From Streptomyces leeuwenhoekii (GTDB taxonomy: Bacteria; Actinomycetota; Actinomycetes; Streptomycetales; Streptomycetaceae): a stretch of 64,000 nt of DNA. Positions 26,164 through 34,707 of this stretch are shown piece after piece. Under the pieces are notes generated by a model. The model made no database searches and had not been told where the DNA came from. It worked only from the letters and a program-made list of their open reading frames with translations. The stretch's first letter is position 1. Each line of letters begins with the position of its first letter. The position numbers were made by a program, and so were the translations under genes. The DNA is taken from positions 3,920,001 through 3,984,000 of the forward strand of contig NZ_LN831790.1 in the NCBI RefSeq assembly GCF_001013905.1. The letters are read 5' to 3'.

Positions 26164-27117
26164 TTACTTGGCGGCGATCAACTTCTGAGTCTCCTCGGCG
26201 CACCCCCACGACAGCGTGACGCCGGCCCCTCCGTGCCCGTAGTTGTGTACGACCACGGTGCCGTCCTCCCGTGCCTCTTCCTCCACGCGGACTGTGGCGC
26301 GGGTCGGCCGAGCGCCGACCCGGTGTTCCAGAACCCGGGCTTGCGCGAGTCGGGGCTCGACCTCAGCACAGCGGGCGAGGATGCCGGCCGCCGTCTTGTC
26401 GTCGGCGGCCAGATCGCCCTCGCCGTCGATCGCTGTACCGCCCAGGACGACGGTGTCACCATGGGGGTAGACGCACAGGAGGTCCGGGGAGAGGCCGGTG
26501 TCCTCGGAGAAGAACTCGGTCAGCCCGGGGTTGGTAACGACGACGTGCTGGCCGCGGATGGGCCGGAGGTCAGGGTCCGGGACCAGATGGCGTGCGCCAA
26601 GGCCCGCGCAATTGATGATCGCCGCAGCGGGACCGGCGTCCGAGAGCGAGGTCAGCCGTCGCCGCTCGACCACACCCCCGGCATCGCGGAGCCGGCGCAG
26701 GAGGTAGTCGAGGTAGGTGGGCATGTCGATCAGTGGCACGGTGAACCGGTAGCCCGCCGTGAACCCGGCTGGCAATTCGGCTCGCTCGCACGGTCGGAAA
26801 CCCGGCAAAGTGGTGGCCCAGTCCGGCGCGGCTTCGGCCGTGCGGGATGCCTCGATGCCACTGGTGAGCCGGACGCCCGTCGCCGGGTCCTGGGCCAGCT
26901 CGCGGAAGATCTCCAGGGACCGTTGTCCCCACTGGTCGACCTTGTCCTTCGGCTCGACCAGGTAAGGCCCCCACATCGCCCCGGCCGCCAGCGACGTGAC
27001 CCCCGGCACCTGCTCGGCGATCACGTGCACCGAGGCCCCGGCCTCGGCGAGAACAACGGCCGTGGTGAGCCCAGCCACCCCAGCCCCGACAACGACAACG
27101 CGCTCCCCTGCGGTCAT
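26164..27117 (-). CDS. FAD-dependent D-amino-acid oxidase
   Basis: A 317-residue flavoprotein of the DAO family. It begins with the FAD-binding VVVGAGVAGLTTAVVLAEAG; AAGAMWGPYL, INCAGLGARHL and the C-terminal HNYGHGGAGVTLSWG are characteristic DAAO segments. It oxidises D-amino acids (or glycine-like substrates) to 2-oxo acids with H2O2 release. ATG 27117 lies directly before the dinucleotide motif. It could provide or remove an amino-acid building block for the adjacent cluster, or be independent catabolism. The TPR regulator gene upstream ends 10 bases before it and reads in the same direction. Confidence 0.9.
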   Translation of the reverse strand: MTAGERVVVVGAGVAGLTTAVVLAEAGASVHVIAEQVPGVTSLAAGAMWGPYLVEPKDKVDQWGQRSLEIFRELAQDPATGVRLTSGIEASRTAEAAPDWATTLPGFRPCERAELPAGFTAGYRFTVPLIDMPTYLDYLLRRLRDAGGVVERRRLTSLSDAGPAAAIINCAGLGARHLVPDPDLRPIRGQHVVVTNPGLTEFFSEDTGLSPDLLCVYPHGDTVVLGGTAIDGEGDLAADDKTAAGILARCAEVEPRLAQARVLEHRVGARPTRATVRVEEEAREDGTVVVHNYGHGGAGVTLSWGCAEETQKLIAAK

Positions 27118-27127
27118 GACCCTGACC

Positions 27128-28573
27128 CTAACTGCCGGGTTGCGTCGATGGGGCGTGTTGGGCGAGGGCGTCCTCCAGGGCTGGCAGGAAGCCACGCACG
27201 TGAGGGTTGCGCTGACGGCGGCGGAGGTCGGCGGCAAGCTGGTGGAGCAGCGCCGCGCTGCGAGGCGAGCGGACGACATCGAGGCGGTCGGCGGCGATCT
27301 GGCCGATCTCGCAGGCTGCCTCCAGGTCTCCGTGGGCGCTGTGGCCCAGGGCCAGCCAGGCTCCCTCGAACATGGCTCGGCGCTGGCTGGGGTCGCCGCG
27401 CGGGACGTTGTACGCCCCGGATCTGAGCATCTCGGTCCCTTGGGCGAGGAAGCGGCGGCTCTTCTTTCCGCTCTCCGCCTTCTGCTGTGCACGACCCATC
27501 TGGATGAGGCCGTAACCGGCCTGACAGTCCAGGTGGTTGTCGGTGAGGAAGTACATCCAGCGGGGCTCTTCTTGGCCGCCGTCCCGGCTTGCGATCAGTT
27601 CGCGGGCAGCGCCACGTGTGTGGGCGAAGTCGTTGTCACGGCCGGCGGCGGCGTACGCGTAGGCGAGCCGGGACAGGACGGACGCCCGGACGGCCAGCGG
27701 GGCGGCGTCACTCGCACGGCGGGCGGCCTCTCCGAGGGCGATGGCGTCCGCGGGGTGTCCTCGACTCGCCGCCTGGAAGGAGAGGTCGCCCAGGATGTGG
27801 GCGCATAGGGGAAGATCGTTTACCTGATGCGCGGCCCGGAGCGACGTGACGAAGTAGCGCTGCGCCAGTCCGTGATCGGCCGCGTCGAAGGCCATCCAGC
27901 CGGCCAGCTGGCCGATCTCCGCGAGCGCGCGGATCAGACGGCTCGCGACAGCCGGAGAGTGGCCGCCTTCGCGAATCAGCAGCCCGACAGCCCGGAACTG
28001 TGCTCCGACGTAGGGCAGATGACGTGCCCCTCCGTGCTCGTCGTCGAGCAACTGGAGCATGGGAAGGTGCTGCTCGACCTGGTCCACGAGCGGATCGGTG
28101 CCGAGCGACGACGTCATTCGGGGCGTGTACTGGCCGCGTCCCGCGGTGCCGTCGAGGTACTGGGCGACGATCGCGAGGAGTCCCGCGCCTGAGATCGCGA
28201 GGAACCGGCGGCGGTCGACGAGCCCTCCCATCACCCAGTCCTCCACAATCGCCTCCATGCCCTGCGTGGTCCAAGGCCGCGCGAGATCCGTGTTTGCGGG
28301 GACCAGCGCTGACGAGTCGCCCACACGGCCCTGCCACAGTTCGGCTACCGAGACATTCCTACCCAGCTCCTGGGAGAGCACGTAGGCGGCCATCATCGGC
28401 AATGGCGAGCGCGGCAGGGAGCCGACGTCCCGCCAGTGGTACGGCGCCGACTCGGCCACCGTCCCCGCGCCGAACACTCGGTTGAGCTTGCGAGCGAGCG
28501 CCTTCGGGCTCCACCCGAGTTCGTCGAGGCACCCCGCCAGTACGGCGTTGGGTTCACCTGTCTGCGGCGGCAC
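27128..28573 (-). CDS. NsdA-like HTH-TPR transcriptional regulator
   Basis: A 481-residue protein. The N-terminus (AVLAGCLDELGWSPKALARKLN) resembles a Cro-type HTH; the rest is a TPR-like helical array (ALAEIGQLAGWMAFDAADHGLAQRYF, ALREAAR-like repeats). This architecture is common in streptomycete regulators such as NsdA, several of which control secondary metabolism. It shares direction and close spacing with the D-amino-acid oxidase and is divergent from the biosynthetic genes, so it is a good candidate for cluster control. The ligand is unknown. Confidence 0.82.
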   Translation of the reverse strand: MPPQTGEPNAVLAGCLDELGWSPKALARKLNRVFGAGTVAESAPYHWRDVGSLPRSPLPMMAAYVLSQELGRNVSVAELWQGRVGDSSALVPANTDLARPWTTQGMEAIVEDWVMGGLVDRRRFLAISGAGLLAIVAQYLDGTAGRGQYTPRMTSSLGTDPLVDQVEQHLPMLQLLDDEHGGARHLPYVGAQFRAVGLLIREGGHSPAVASRLIRALAEIGQLAGWMAFDAADHGLAQRYFVTSLRAAHQVNDLPLCAHILGDLSFQAASRGHPADAIALGEAARRASDAAPLAVRASVLSRLAYAYAAAGRDNDFAHTRGAARELIASRDGGQEEPRWMYFLTDNHLDCQAGYGLIQMGRAQQKAESGKKSRRFLAQGTEMLRSGAYNVPRGDPSQRRAMFEGAWLALGHSAHGDLEAACEIGQIAADRLDVVRSPRSAALLHQLAADLRRRQRNPHVRGFLPALEDALAQHAPSTQPGS

Positions 28574-28776
28574 GTCCGACCACCTTTCGCTCCAGTGGTT
28601 TGGCTGTCACTTCGCGGGCCCCATGGTGATGCCCCTGGGCGGGCGATTCACCACCGCCTTATGGAAGTTGACCGAGTTGACCCACTGATCGGGTCCTGTG
28701 TGACCGGCCCGTTCCTGTGTTCTTGGATCCCGGCGGAGGCGCCCGTCTTCCGAGCCGACGGAGAAAGAGGTGGGCC

Positions 28777-29300
28777 TTGAGACAGCACACGAGCATCCCC
28801 TCAGCCCGACCGGGCGGTGTGCTGGACCGTGACGCCGGACAACCAGCCTCCGACCCGGGACGCGAGCTCGTCGCTGACGACGGCACGACCACGCTGATCA
28901 CAGATCTGCCGTACGGACCGGAAGCGGCCAGGTGGCCCGGGGCGCCGTGACGCTGGCGCTGCGTGGCAGTGAGACGGACGTGCTTGCTGATGCCCGCTTG
29001 ATCGGCTCGGAGCTCGCGACGAACGCCTTCATCTCGGGCAGTCCGCCGTTGGTTCTGTGCGTCGACCGCAGGAGCCTGGCCGGCGGCGGCCTGGAGATCG
29101 AGATCACCGTCACCGACGGCGGCTGCTCCCGTCCCGCGCCGACTTCTCCTACCGCCCCCTATGAGCAGGCCGAATCAGGACGGGGCCTCATCATCGTCGC
29201 TGCCTTGGCCGATGCCTGGTCGCTGACGACTGGCAGCAGCGGCTCTCGCGCCTGGTGCCGACTCACCCATAGGCCGTGCTCTTCGTCCGCCGGTGCCTGA
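28777..29300 (+). CDS. RsbW-like anti-sigma ATPase, frameshifted
   Basis: The frame from TTG 28777 (RBS AAAGAGG) ends TDLPYGPEAARWPGAP. The frame from about 28932 continues RGAVTLALRGSETDV, SELATNAFISG, ITVTDGG and SGRGLIIVAALADAW, the N, G1 and G2 boxes of a GHKL anti-sigma/regulatory ATPase. A single extra G at about 28932 (GGTGGCCC region) would join both into one 170-residue protein. Either the base is truly lost or it is a read error. Such ATPases control sigma factors or antibiotic regulation. It lies directly before the biosynthetic operon. Confidence 0.68.
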
Positions 29301-29344
29301 TGTCCACGCCGGGAGAAGCCCGTCCGCCAAGGAGGTAACAAATA

Positions 29345-30655
29345 GTGCGCATCGACCATGCGACCCCACCACCCCCGCCCACGACCGCGCCGGAGGCCGC
29401 TCGCCAGCCCCGGGTCGTCGTCGCTCTCCACGAGGGCTTCTACGGCGCGGAGTCAGGCACCGGCTTCAGCAACCGCGCCTTCCTCACGGCACTGGCCCGG
29501 CTCCTGCCGACAGGCCGCCTCTCGGTGATCACCCCGCACATGCCGGAGACCGCGGGAGCGCACAATCAGCGGTGGGCCGGCGAGGTGCGGCAGATGCTGC
29601 GACAGGCTGAGGCCGAGGTCATCACGATCCCGAAGGTCCAAGCCCCCCCGGACTCGGTCCGCGGTTCGATCCAGCTGTCCGGCCTGGCGGGCGAGGCGGC
29701 CATGCGCATCGCCGCTCGCGCGAGCCAGTGCCTCCTCATCGGCCTCGACATCCCGTTCCTCGGGCTCGCCCCCTACACGTCGCCGACCACGGATCTGCTA
29801 CTCGTGCCCCGCTCCACAACCGCGCTGACGCGGCCCAAGGATGTTTCCCGCGTCCGCTGGGAGCGCGACGCTCTGCGCGCGGCGACCCTCCGAGGCGGAC
29901 GCGTCGGGGCCATCTCCTCCCATATGCGAGGCCATCTCGTCGTCAACTACGCCGTCCCTCGGGAGAGTATCGTGGACCTCCCGAACGGGCTGATCCGTGA
30001 AGAGATGGTCAGGCCGGCCATGGCCCTGCCTCTGCCTTTCAACGCCCGCGCCGGATTCCTTCTCGCCATGGGCCGCGCGGTGCCGACGAAAGGCTTCGAA
30101 GACCTCCTGGAGGCGTTGCGCCTGCTGAAGGAACGCGGGGTCCCCGTTCCTCACCTGCTGCTGGCTGCCGTGACCTCGGAGGAACACAAGCACCCCTCCT
30201 CGTACCAGCAGGACCTGGCGGCACACATCCGCGCGCACGATCTGGACGCGACTCTGATCACTCGCTTCACCCCCGCGATCCGTGCCTGGCTGCACAGCCC
30301 GGCCCTGCGCGCGGTCATCGTTCCCTCTCGCGAGGAGCCCTTCGGCCGGATACCCCTGGAGGCGTTCGCAGCCGGTGCGGGCCCGGTGGTCGCGACCACG
30401 GCCGGCGGCCTGGCTCAGACCGTCATCGACGGCGAGACCGGCTTCACGGCCGCACCGCAGGACCCCAGGTCCCTGGCGTCCGCCCTGCACCGGGCCCTGA
30501 CCGTCCTGCCCCGAGAACGCGATCGGCTCCGGAGCGCCGGGGCGGCCCTGGTGCGCTCCCGCCACGACTACGAGGCCAGCGTCGGTTCCGTCATGGACCG
30601 CATCGCCCCTTGGGCGCTGGCGCGGTCAGCCACCGCGGAGGGCCGCGCGCGATGA
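29345..30655 (+). CDS. GT4-family glycosyltransferase
   Basis: A 436-residue GT-B glycosyltransferase. The N-terminal domain begins RVVVALHEGFYGAESGTGFSN, the hinge has AMGRAVPTKGFEDLLEAL and the nucleotide-sugar site shows EEPFGRIPLEAFAAGAGPVV (EX7E motif, about 338). The donor and acceptor cannot be predicted. GTG 29345 follows a very strong AAGGAGGT site, marking the head of the operon. The next gene overlaps its stop by 4 bases (ATGA). Confidence 0.9.
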   Translation: MRIDHATPPPPPTTAPEAARQPRVVVALHEGFYGAESGTGFSNRAFLTALARLLPTGRLSVITPHMPETAGAHNQRWAGEVRQMLRQAEAEVITIPKVQAPPDSVRGSIQLSGLAGEAAMRIAARASQCLLIGLDIPFLGLAPYTSPTTDLLLVPRSTTALTRPKDVSRVRWERDALRAATLRGGRVGAISSHMRGHLVVNYAVPRESIVDLPNGLIREEMVRPAMALPLPFNARAGFLLAMGRAVPTKGFEDLLEALRLLKERGVPVPHLLLAAVTSEEHKHPSSYQQDLAAHIRAHDLDATLITRFTPAIRAWLHSPALRAVIVPSREEPFGRIPLEAFAAGAGPVVATTAGGLAQTVIDGETGFTAAPQDPRSLASALHRALTVLPRERDRLRSAGAALVRSRHDYEASVGSVMDRIAPWALARSATAEGRAR

Positions 30656-31650
30656 GCCGGCCGGTGGTGCTGATCAGTCTGGAGTCCCCGCACTCCTTCT
30701 GGCGGCTGTCCTGCGAGCACGAGCATGCGCTGTCCGCCGCCTTCCCCGGCCTTGAGTTCCGCAGGGCGACCGAGGAGGCCGTGTCGCACCAGCTGGCCGA
30801 CGCACACGTCTACTTCGGGTGGCGATTCGCCCCCTCGTGGCTGTTCGCCGCGCCACATCTGAAGTGGATCGCTTCCCCGGCCGCCGGCACCGACCATCTG
30901 CCCGTCGCCGAGGCGCACTCCGTCGGGGTGGCCCTGACCCGCTCCTACGGCTTCCACGGCAGGCCCATGGCCGAGCACGCCATGGGCCTGGTCCTGGGCT
31001 TCTCCCGCGGGCTGTTCATCAGCCAGCGCGTCCAGCGGAACCGTGCCTGGTGGAAGGACGACCTGGCCGAGGAGTTCTTCGACCTGGCGGGGGCGACGAT
31101 GGCCATCGTCGGCTGCGGCAGCGTCGGACGCCACCTCGCCCAGGCCGCTCGGGCCTTCGGCATGAACGTCATCGGAGTGCGCCGGACACCACCTGTGACT
31201 TCCCAGGGCGGGATCACATGGGTGCACACGACGGCAGTGCACCAGGCGGTGTCCATCGCCGACGTAGTGGTCGATCTGCTGCCCGCGACCCCGGCGACGG
31301 ACCGCTACTTCGACCACAACCTCTTCTCCGCGTGCAAGCCCCGCTCTCTCTTCCTCAACCTCGGCCGCTCGGCAACCGTCGACCAGTCGGCCCTCCTGGC
31401 CTCCCTCGACACCGGCCACCTGCGCGGCGCGGCCCTGGACGTGTTCGATCCGAAACCGCTGCCCGCCCGCCATCCGCTGCGGCTCCACCCCCGGGTCGTA
31501 CTCACCCCGAAAAGCTCGGTGTTCTGCCACGCGTACATGGACGAGGCGGTGGCGTTCTTCGCCGACAACCTGCACCGCTATCTCTCGGGCCAGCCCCTCA
31601 ACGGCCTGGCCGAGGCGCCCGCCACCCGCTCTCCGCTCGTAGGAGGCTGA
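30652..31650 (+). CDS. D-2-hydroxyacid dehydrogenase-like protein with altered active site
   Basis: A 332-residue protein of the NAD-dependent 2-hydroxyacid dehydrogenase fold. The Rossmann motif VGCGSVGRHLAQ (about 152) and catalytic Arg in NLGRSATVD (R239) are kept. The catalytic Glu of the usual xEPLP box is Lys (DPKPLP, K268), and the catalytic His of LTPH is Lys (LTPKSS, K287). The canonical acid-base pair is therefore missing, so it may catalyse another step or have a binding role. It lies between the glycosyltransferase and a radical SAM gene, coupled to both. Confidence 0.85.
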   Translation: MSRPVVLISLESPHSFWRLSCEHEHALSAAFPGLEFRRATEEAVSHQLADAHVYFGWRFAPSWLFAAPHLKWIASPAAGTDHLPVAEAHSVGVALTRSYGFHGRPMAEHAMGLVLGFSRGLFISQRVQRNRAWWKDDLAEEFFDLAGATMAIVGCGSVGRHLAQAARAFGMNVIGVRRTPPVTSQGGITWVHTTAVHQAVSIADVVVDLLPATPATDRYFDHNLFSACKPRSLFLNLGRSATVDQSALLASLDTGHLRGAALDVFDPKPLPARHPLRLHPRVVLTPKSSVFCHAYMDEAVAFFADNLHRYLSGQPLNGLAEAPATRSPLVGG

Positions 31651-31653
31651 CCA

Positions 31654-32763
31654 ATGCCCACCGCAGACCACGACGACCTGGCCGCCGCCTTCGCCGCCGC
31701 AGGCCGCAACCACCCCTACCTGGCCTTCACCCTGAACTCGCTGTGCAACCTGGACTGCGTGTTCTGCAAGCCCCGGTGCATGCCGGACTACGGGCACAAG
31801 GACCGGCCCCTGACCGCCTCCGACTACGCGGCCATCGCCACCGAGGCCGGGGCCTGGGAGATCAGGAAGGCGCACTGCTCCGGCGGTGAACCGACCCTCC
31901 GAGCCGACATCCTCGACGTCATCGCGGGCCTCGCCGACGGCCTCGGGCCCGACGCCGCGATCGGCATGACCAGCCACGGCAACCTGCGCCGGGGGCTGAG
32001 CGTCGACCAGCTCCACGACGCCGGCCTGACCTACCTCAACCTCAGCCTCCACAGCCTCGACCCGGCGCGGTCCGCCGCGATCATGGGCGGCGGCGACCCG
32101 CGCACCACCCGGAGCACCCTCGACGCCGCCCTCTCCCTCGGTCTGCGAGTGAAGATCAACTGCGTTCTTCAGCGCACCTACCTGGACGACGCCTTCGCCG
32201 TGGCCCAACTCGCCCGCGACCTGCCCATCGCCGTCCGCCTGATCGAACTCCAGAACATCGGCCCCGCCCAGGCGCTCTTCGACACCGAGTTCATCACCGA
32301 GGCAGAGGTCCGCGACCGTCTCCACGAGTGGTTCGCGGACGCCGGCGAAGTCCCCCGGGACCAGCTGGGCGTCCGCAGCCCCGGTCAGTACCTCCGCCCC
32401 GACGGCTGGGCAGGGTCGATCGGCTTCATCTCCAACTCCAGCTGCGCCACCTGCTCCGACGCCAACCGAATCAAGATCACGCCCACCGGAGTGGCACGAC
32501 CCTGCATCCTGCACAACCGCGACATCCCCCTGAAGCCCCGCCTCGCCGACGGCACCCTCGGCGACGCCTTCGCTCACCTCTTCCAGGCCATGCTCGACCG
32601 CAACACCAACGACGCCTGGCAGGGCTTCCACTACGTCGACTACGACCTGCGCTGGGACCGGATGGAGCGCCCGGAAGGCACCCCGGTCCTGCCCCTGCTG
32701 CCCGTCCTCCCCACGGGGGCGGCCGGCCCCTCCTGCGCCCGCGTCTCCACCGGGGAGCGGTGA
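31654..32763 (+). CDS. MoaA-like radical SAM enzyme
   Basis: A 369-residue radical SAM protein. The SAM cluster cysteines are C31, C35 and C38 (CNLDCVFC), the SAM contact is SGGEP (about 75), and a second cluster motif of MoaA/SPASM-like type lies near 263-284 (CATC, then NRIKITPTG, then a third Cys). MoaA itself makes 3',8-cyclo-GTP, but with no moa genes here a different radical reaction in the cluster is more likely. The C-terminal 60 residues are Pro-rich. It starts 3 bases after the dehydrogenase-like gene and overlaps the next gene. Confidence 0.9.
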   Translation: MPTADHDDLAAAFAAAGRNHPYLAFTLNSLCNLDCVFCKPRCMPDYGHKDRPLTASDYAAIATEAGAWEIRKAHCSGGEPTLRADILDVIAGLADGLGPDAAIGMTSHGNLRRGLSVDQLHDAGLTYLNLSLHSLDPARSAAIMGGGDPRTTRSTLDAALSLGLRVKINCVLQRTYLDDAFAVAQLARDLPIAVRLIELQNIGPAQALFDTEFITEAEVRDRLHEWFADAGEVPRDQLGVRSPGQYLRPDGWAGSIGFISNSSCATCSDANRIKITPTGVARPCILHNRDIPLKPRLADGTLGDAFAHLFQAMLDRNTNDAWQGFHYVDYDLRWDRMERPEGTPVLPLLPVLPTGAAGPSCARVSTGER

Positions 32764-33881
32764 TGATCGTGGTCGACGCGCCGCCTCTCTACCAGGAGCT
32801 CGGCGCTCTGTACGAAGGCGAGCTGGACGCTCACGGCGTCGGGGCCGTGATGCTCACCCACAAGTGGCAGCCGGCCGACCTGCTGGCTCCGCACTCCGAC
32901 ATCGACGTACGCGTCATCCTGCGCCAGGCACCCGCGGACTGGGAAGAGTGGAACCACCGCCTGGCCGCCGCACACACCGCCGCAGTCGACCGGGAAGTCT
33001 TCCATCGACGTCTCCTGGAGCACCCGCCCGGCTTCGCGTTCACCGTGACCGAGACGGACGGAAGACTCGTCTCCGCGCCCGAACTCGCGACCTGGTCACT
33101 GATCAGCGGCAGCGCGCGGGACTTCCAACGCTGGAAGTCCCGGGCCCAGATGGCGCCCTGGTGCGAGGTCGATGAGCGGTTCTATCGGGGGATCCTCCAG
33201 GCTCGGATGGGCGGCCGATACCAGCTGGCCGCGGACAGCACGGACAACGTGGTCGAGGACATCGCCGCGTACCGACGCCACTGTGTGGCGTGGCACTACC
33301 TCGCCCCGTGCTGGTTCGCCGCCGCCGCACTCGCGACCCGGACCCGCTGCCCCGGAAAGACGGCGGCCCTCACCCAGTGGCGGCCGGAGGGACCAGACGG
33401 ATACGCCGAGCTGTTCCTCCGGCACTCAGAGAACCGCTCCGATGTCCGACCGCGGAGCCCGCGCCACCTGCTCCGCACGGCCCATGTCGCCCTGGAGGCG
33501 GCCATGCGCCGCGTTCCTGACGAGGGCCGCCCAGACGGCCAGGGCCAGGAGCACGCTCGTACTGACTGGGTGATGACGGCCGGCATGCTCCGTGTACGCG
33601 TCGCCCGCTGGCTGTACTACCTCGATCCACCGCCCGGCGTGGCGACCGAGTACCTGATCCGGCGGGAGGCGAAGGAACTCCGCTCCGCCGCGCGAACACT
33701 GACCGTGCTCGCGGCAGACGAGGCGACTGCCGCCCAGCGGCTGGCCGCTCGGATGGCGGCGCTGATCCCCACTGGGCCCACCACCGCCGACATCCTGCGC
33801 GCAGCCCTCGCGCGCTGGCACCAGCAGAAGACCACCATCCAGGACTTCCTCAGCTTCACACCCGACGACGTCCACCTCTGA
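32763..33881 (+). CDS. Nucleotidyltransferase-like protein of the cluster
   Basis: A 372-residue protein. Only the region around residues 30-55 is recognisable: HSDIDVRVIL resembles the DxD of the nucleotidyltransferase fold, although the usual preceding GS is not visible. The remainder is helical (YRRHCVAWHYLAPCWFAAAAL, LILRREAKELRSAARTL-like segments). It starts on the last base of the radical SAM stop (TGATG). If active, it could attach a nucleotide to a pathway intermediate. No function is claimed beyond that. Confidence 0.65.
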   Translation: MIVVDAPPLYQELGALYEGELDAHGVGAVMLTHKWQPADLLAPHSDIDVRVILRQAPADWEEWNHRLAAAHTAAVDREVFHRRLLEHPPGFAFTVTETDGRLVSAPELATWSLISGSARDFQRWKSRAQMAPWCEVDERFYRGILQARMGGRYQLAADSTDNVVEDIAAYRRHCVAWHYLAPCWFAAAALATRTRCPGKTAALTQWRPEGPDGYAELFLRHSENRSDVRPRSPRHLLRTAHVALEAAMRRVPDEGRPDGQGQEHARTDWVMTAGMLRVRVARWLYYLDPPPGVATEYLIRREAKELRSAARTLTVLAADEATAAQRLAARMAALIPTGPTTADILRAALARWHQQKTTIQDFLSFTPDDVHL

Positions 33882-33898
33882 CCCAAGGAGTCTCGTCA

Positions 33899-34690
33899 AT
33901 GACCCCGCGTGCGCCGGTGCCCCGCACCCTCAAAACGGCCAAGGTCAAGATCACCACGAAGTGCAACCGGCACTGCGACTTCTGCATCTTCGCCGACGGC
34001 GCCCAGGGCGAGAACATGTCCCTGGATCTGTTCTCCACCATCCTGACCCGGCTGGAGACCATCCCCTTCCAGCAGCTGCACATCAACGGCGGCGAACCCA
34101 CCGTGCACCGGGACTTCCCGGCACTCAGCGACGCCGCCCGCTCGCGGCTGCCGGACAAGGTCATGGTCCTGGGCACGAACGCCGTCACGCTGGCCCGCAA
34201 CCAGCCGATCATGGAGGCGACCCTCCGCTCCTACGACCAGATCCTCATCGGCTGCGACGACGAACACGGGAACTACGACGAGGTGCACGCCGTCGTGCCC
34301 CGCCTCCGCGAAGCAGGCAAGACCGTGGTCGTCAACAGCGTCCTGGAAGGCATCAGTTCCACCCGGCTCACGCAGCTCGGGACGCTGTGCGAGAAGTACG
34401 GCGCCATCCACGTCACCAACCACGTGCACCACGTCGACGTCGGCCAGCCCGCGAACGAGCTGCGCGGCCTCTGCGACCGCTACCTCGACCAGCACCTCAT
34501 GATCGAGATGGACGGGTCCTGCTACCGCTGCTTCAACGCCATGGCGAAGGACGACAGCGAGTTCAGCATCTGGGACGAGGACTTCGCGGCCAAGGTGTTC
34601 GCGCCGCGCGCGCACCACTTCCGGTTCTGCCTGCGCTGCCACGAGTACACCGACTCCGGCGCCGCACTCGTCCCCGCCCTCACCGTCTGA
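33899..34690 (+). CDS. Second radical SAM enzyme (SPASM-like)
   Basis: A 263-residue radical SAM protein with C22, C26 and C29 (CNRHCDFC), NGGEPTVH near 62, and C-terminal cysteines in CYRCFNAM (about 207) and FCLRCHEY (about 243) that could hold an auxiliary Fe-S cluster. It is short and unlike the MoaA-type enzyme two genes upstream, so the pathway has two different radical steps. An AAGGAG precedes the ATG, which lies 17 bases after the upstream gene. Confidence 0.9.
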   Translation: MTPRAPVPRTLKTAKVKITTKCNRHCDFCIFADGAQGENMSLDLFSTILTRLETIPFQQLHINGGEPTVHRDFPALSDAARSRLPDKVMVLGTNAVTLARNQPIMEATLRSYDQILIGCDDEHGNYDEVHAVVPRLREAGKTVVVNSVLEGISSTRLTQLGTLCEKYGAIHVTNHVHHVDVGQPANELRGLCDRYLDQHLMIEMDGSCYRCFNAMAKDDSEFSIWDEDFAAKVFAPRAHHFRFCLRCHEYTDSGAALVPALTV

Positions 34691-34707
34691 TCGGGAGGTA
34701 CACCACC

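Noticed and set aside
30568..32631. A 687-codon open frame antisense to the dehydrogenase-like and radical SAM genes
   Set aside because: Low-complexity Val/Gly/Glu composition, no family, and the opposite strand holds two genes with clear motifs and overlaps.
31654..32763. True molybdenum cofactor MoaA
   Set aside because: No other moa genes, different surroundings, and operon overlap with biosynthetic genes make a cofactor role unlikely.
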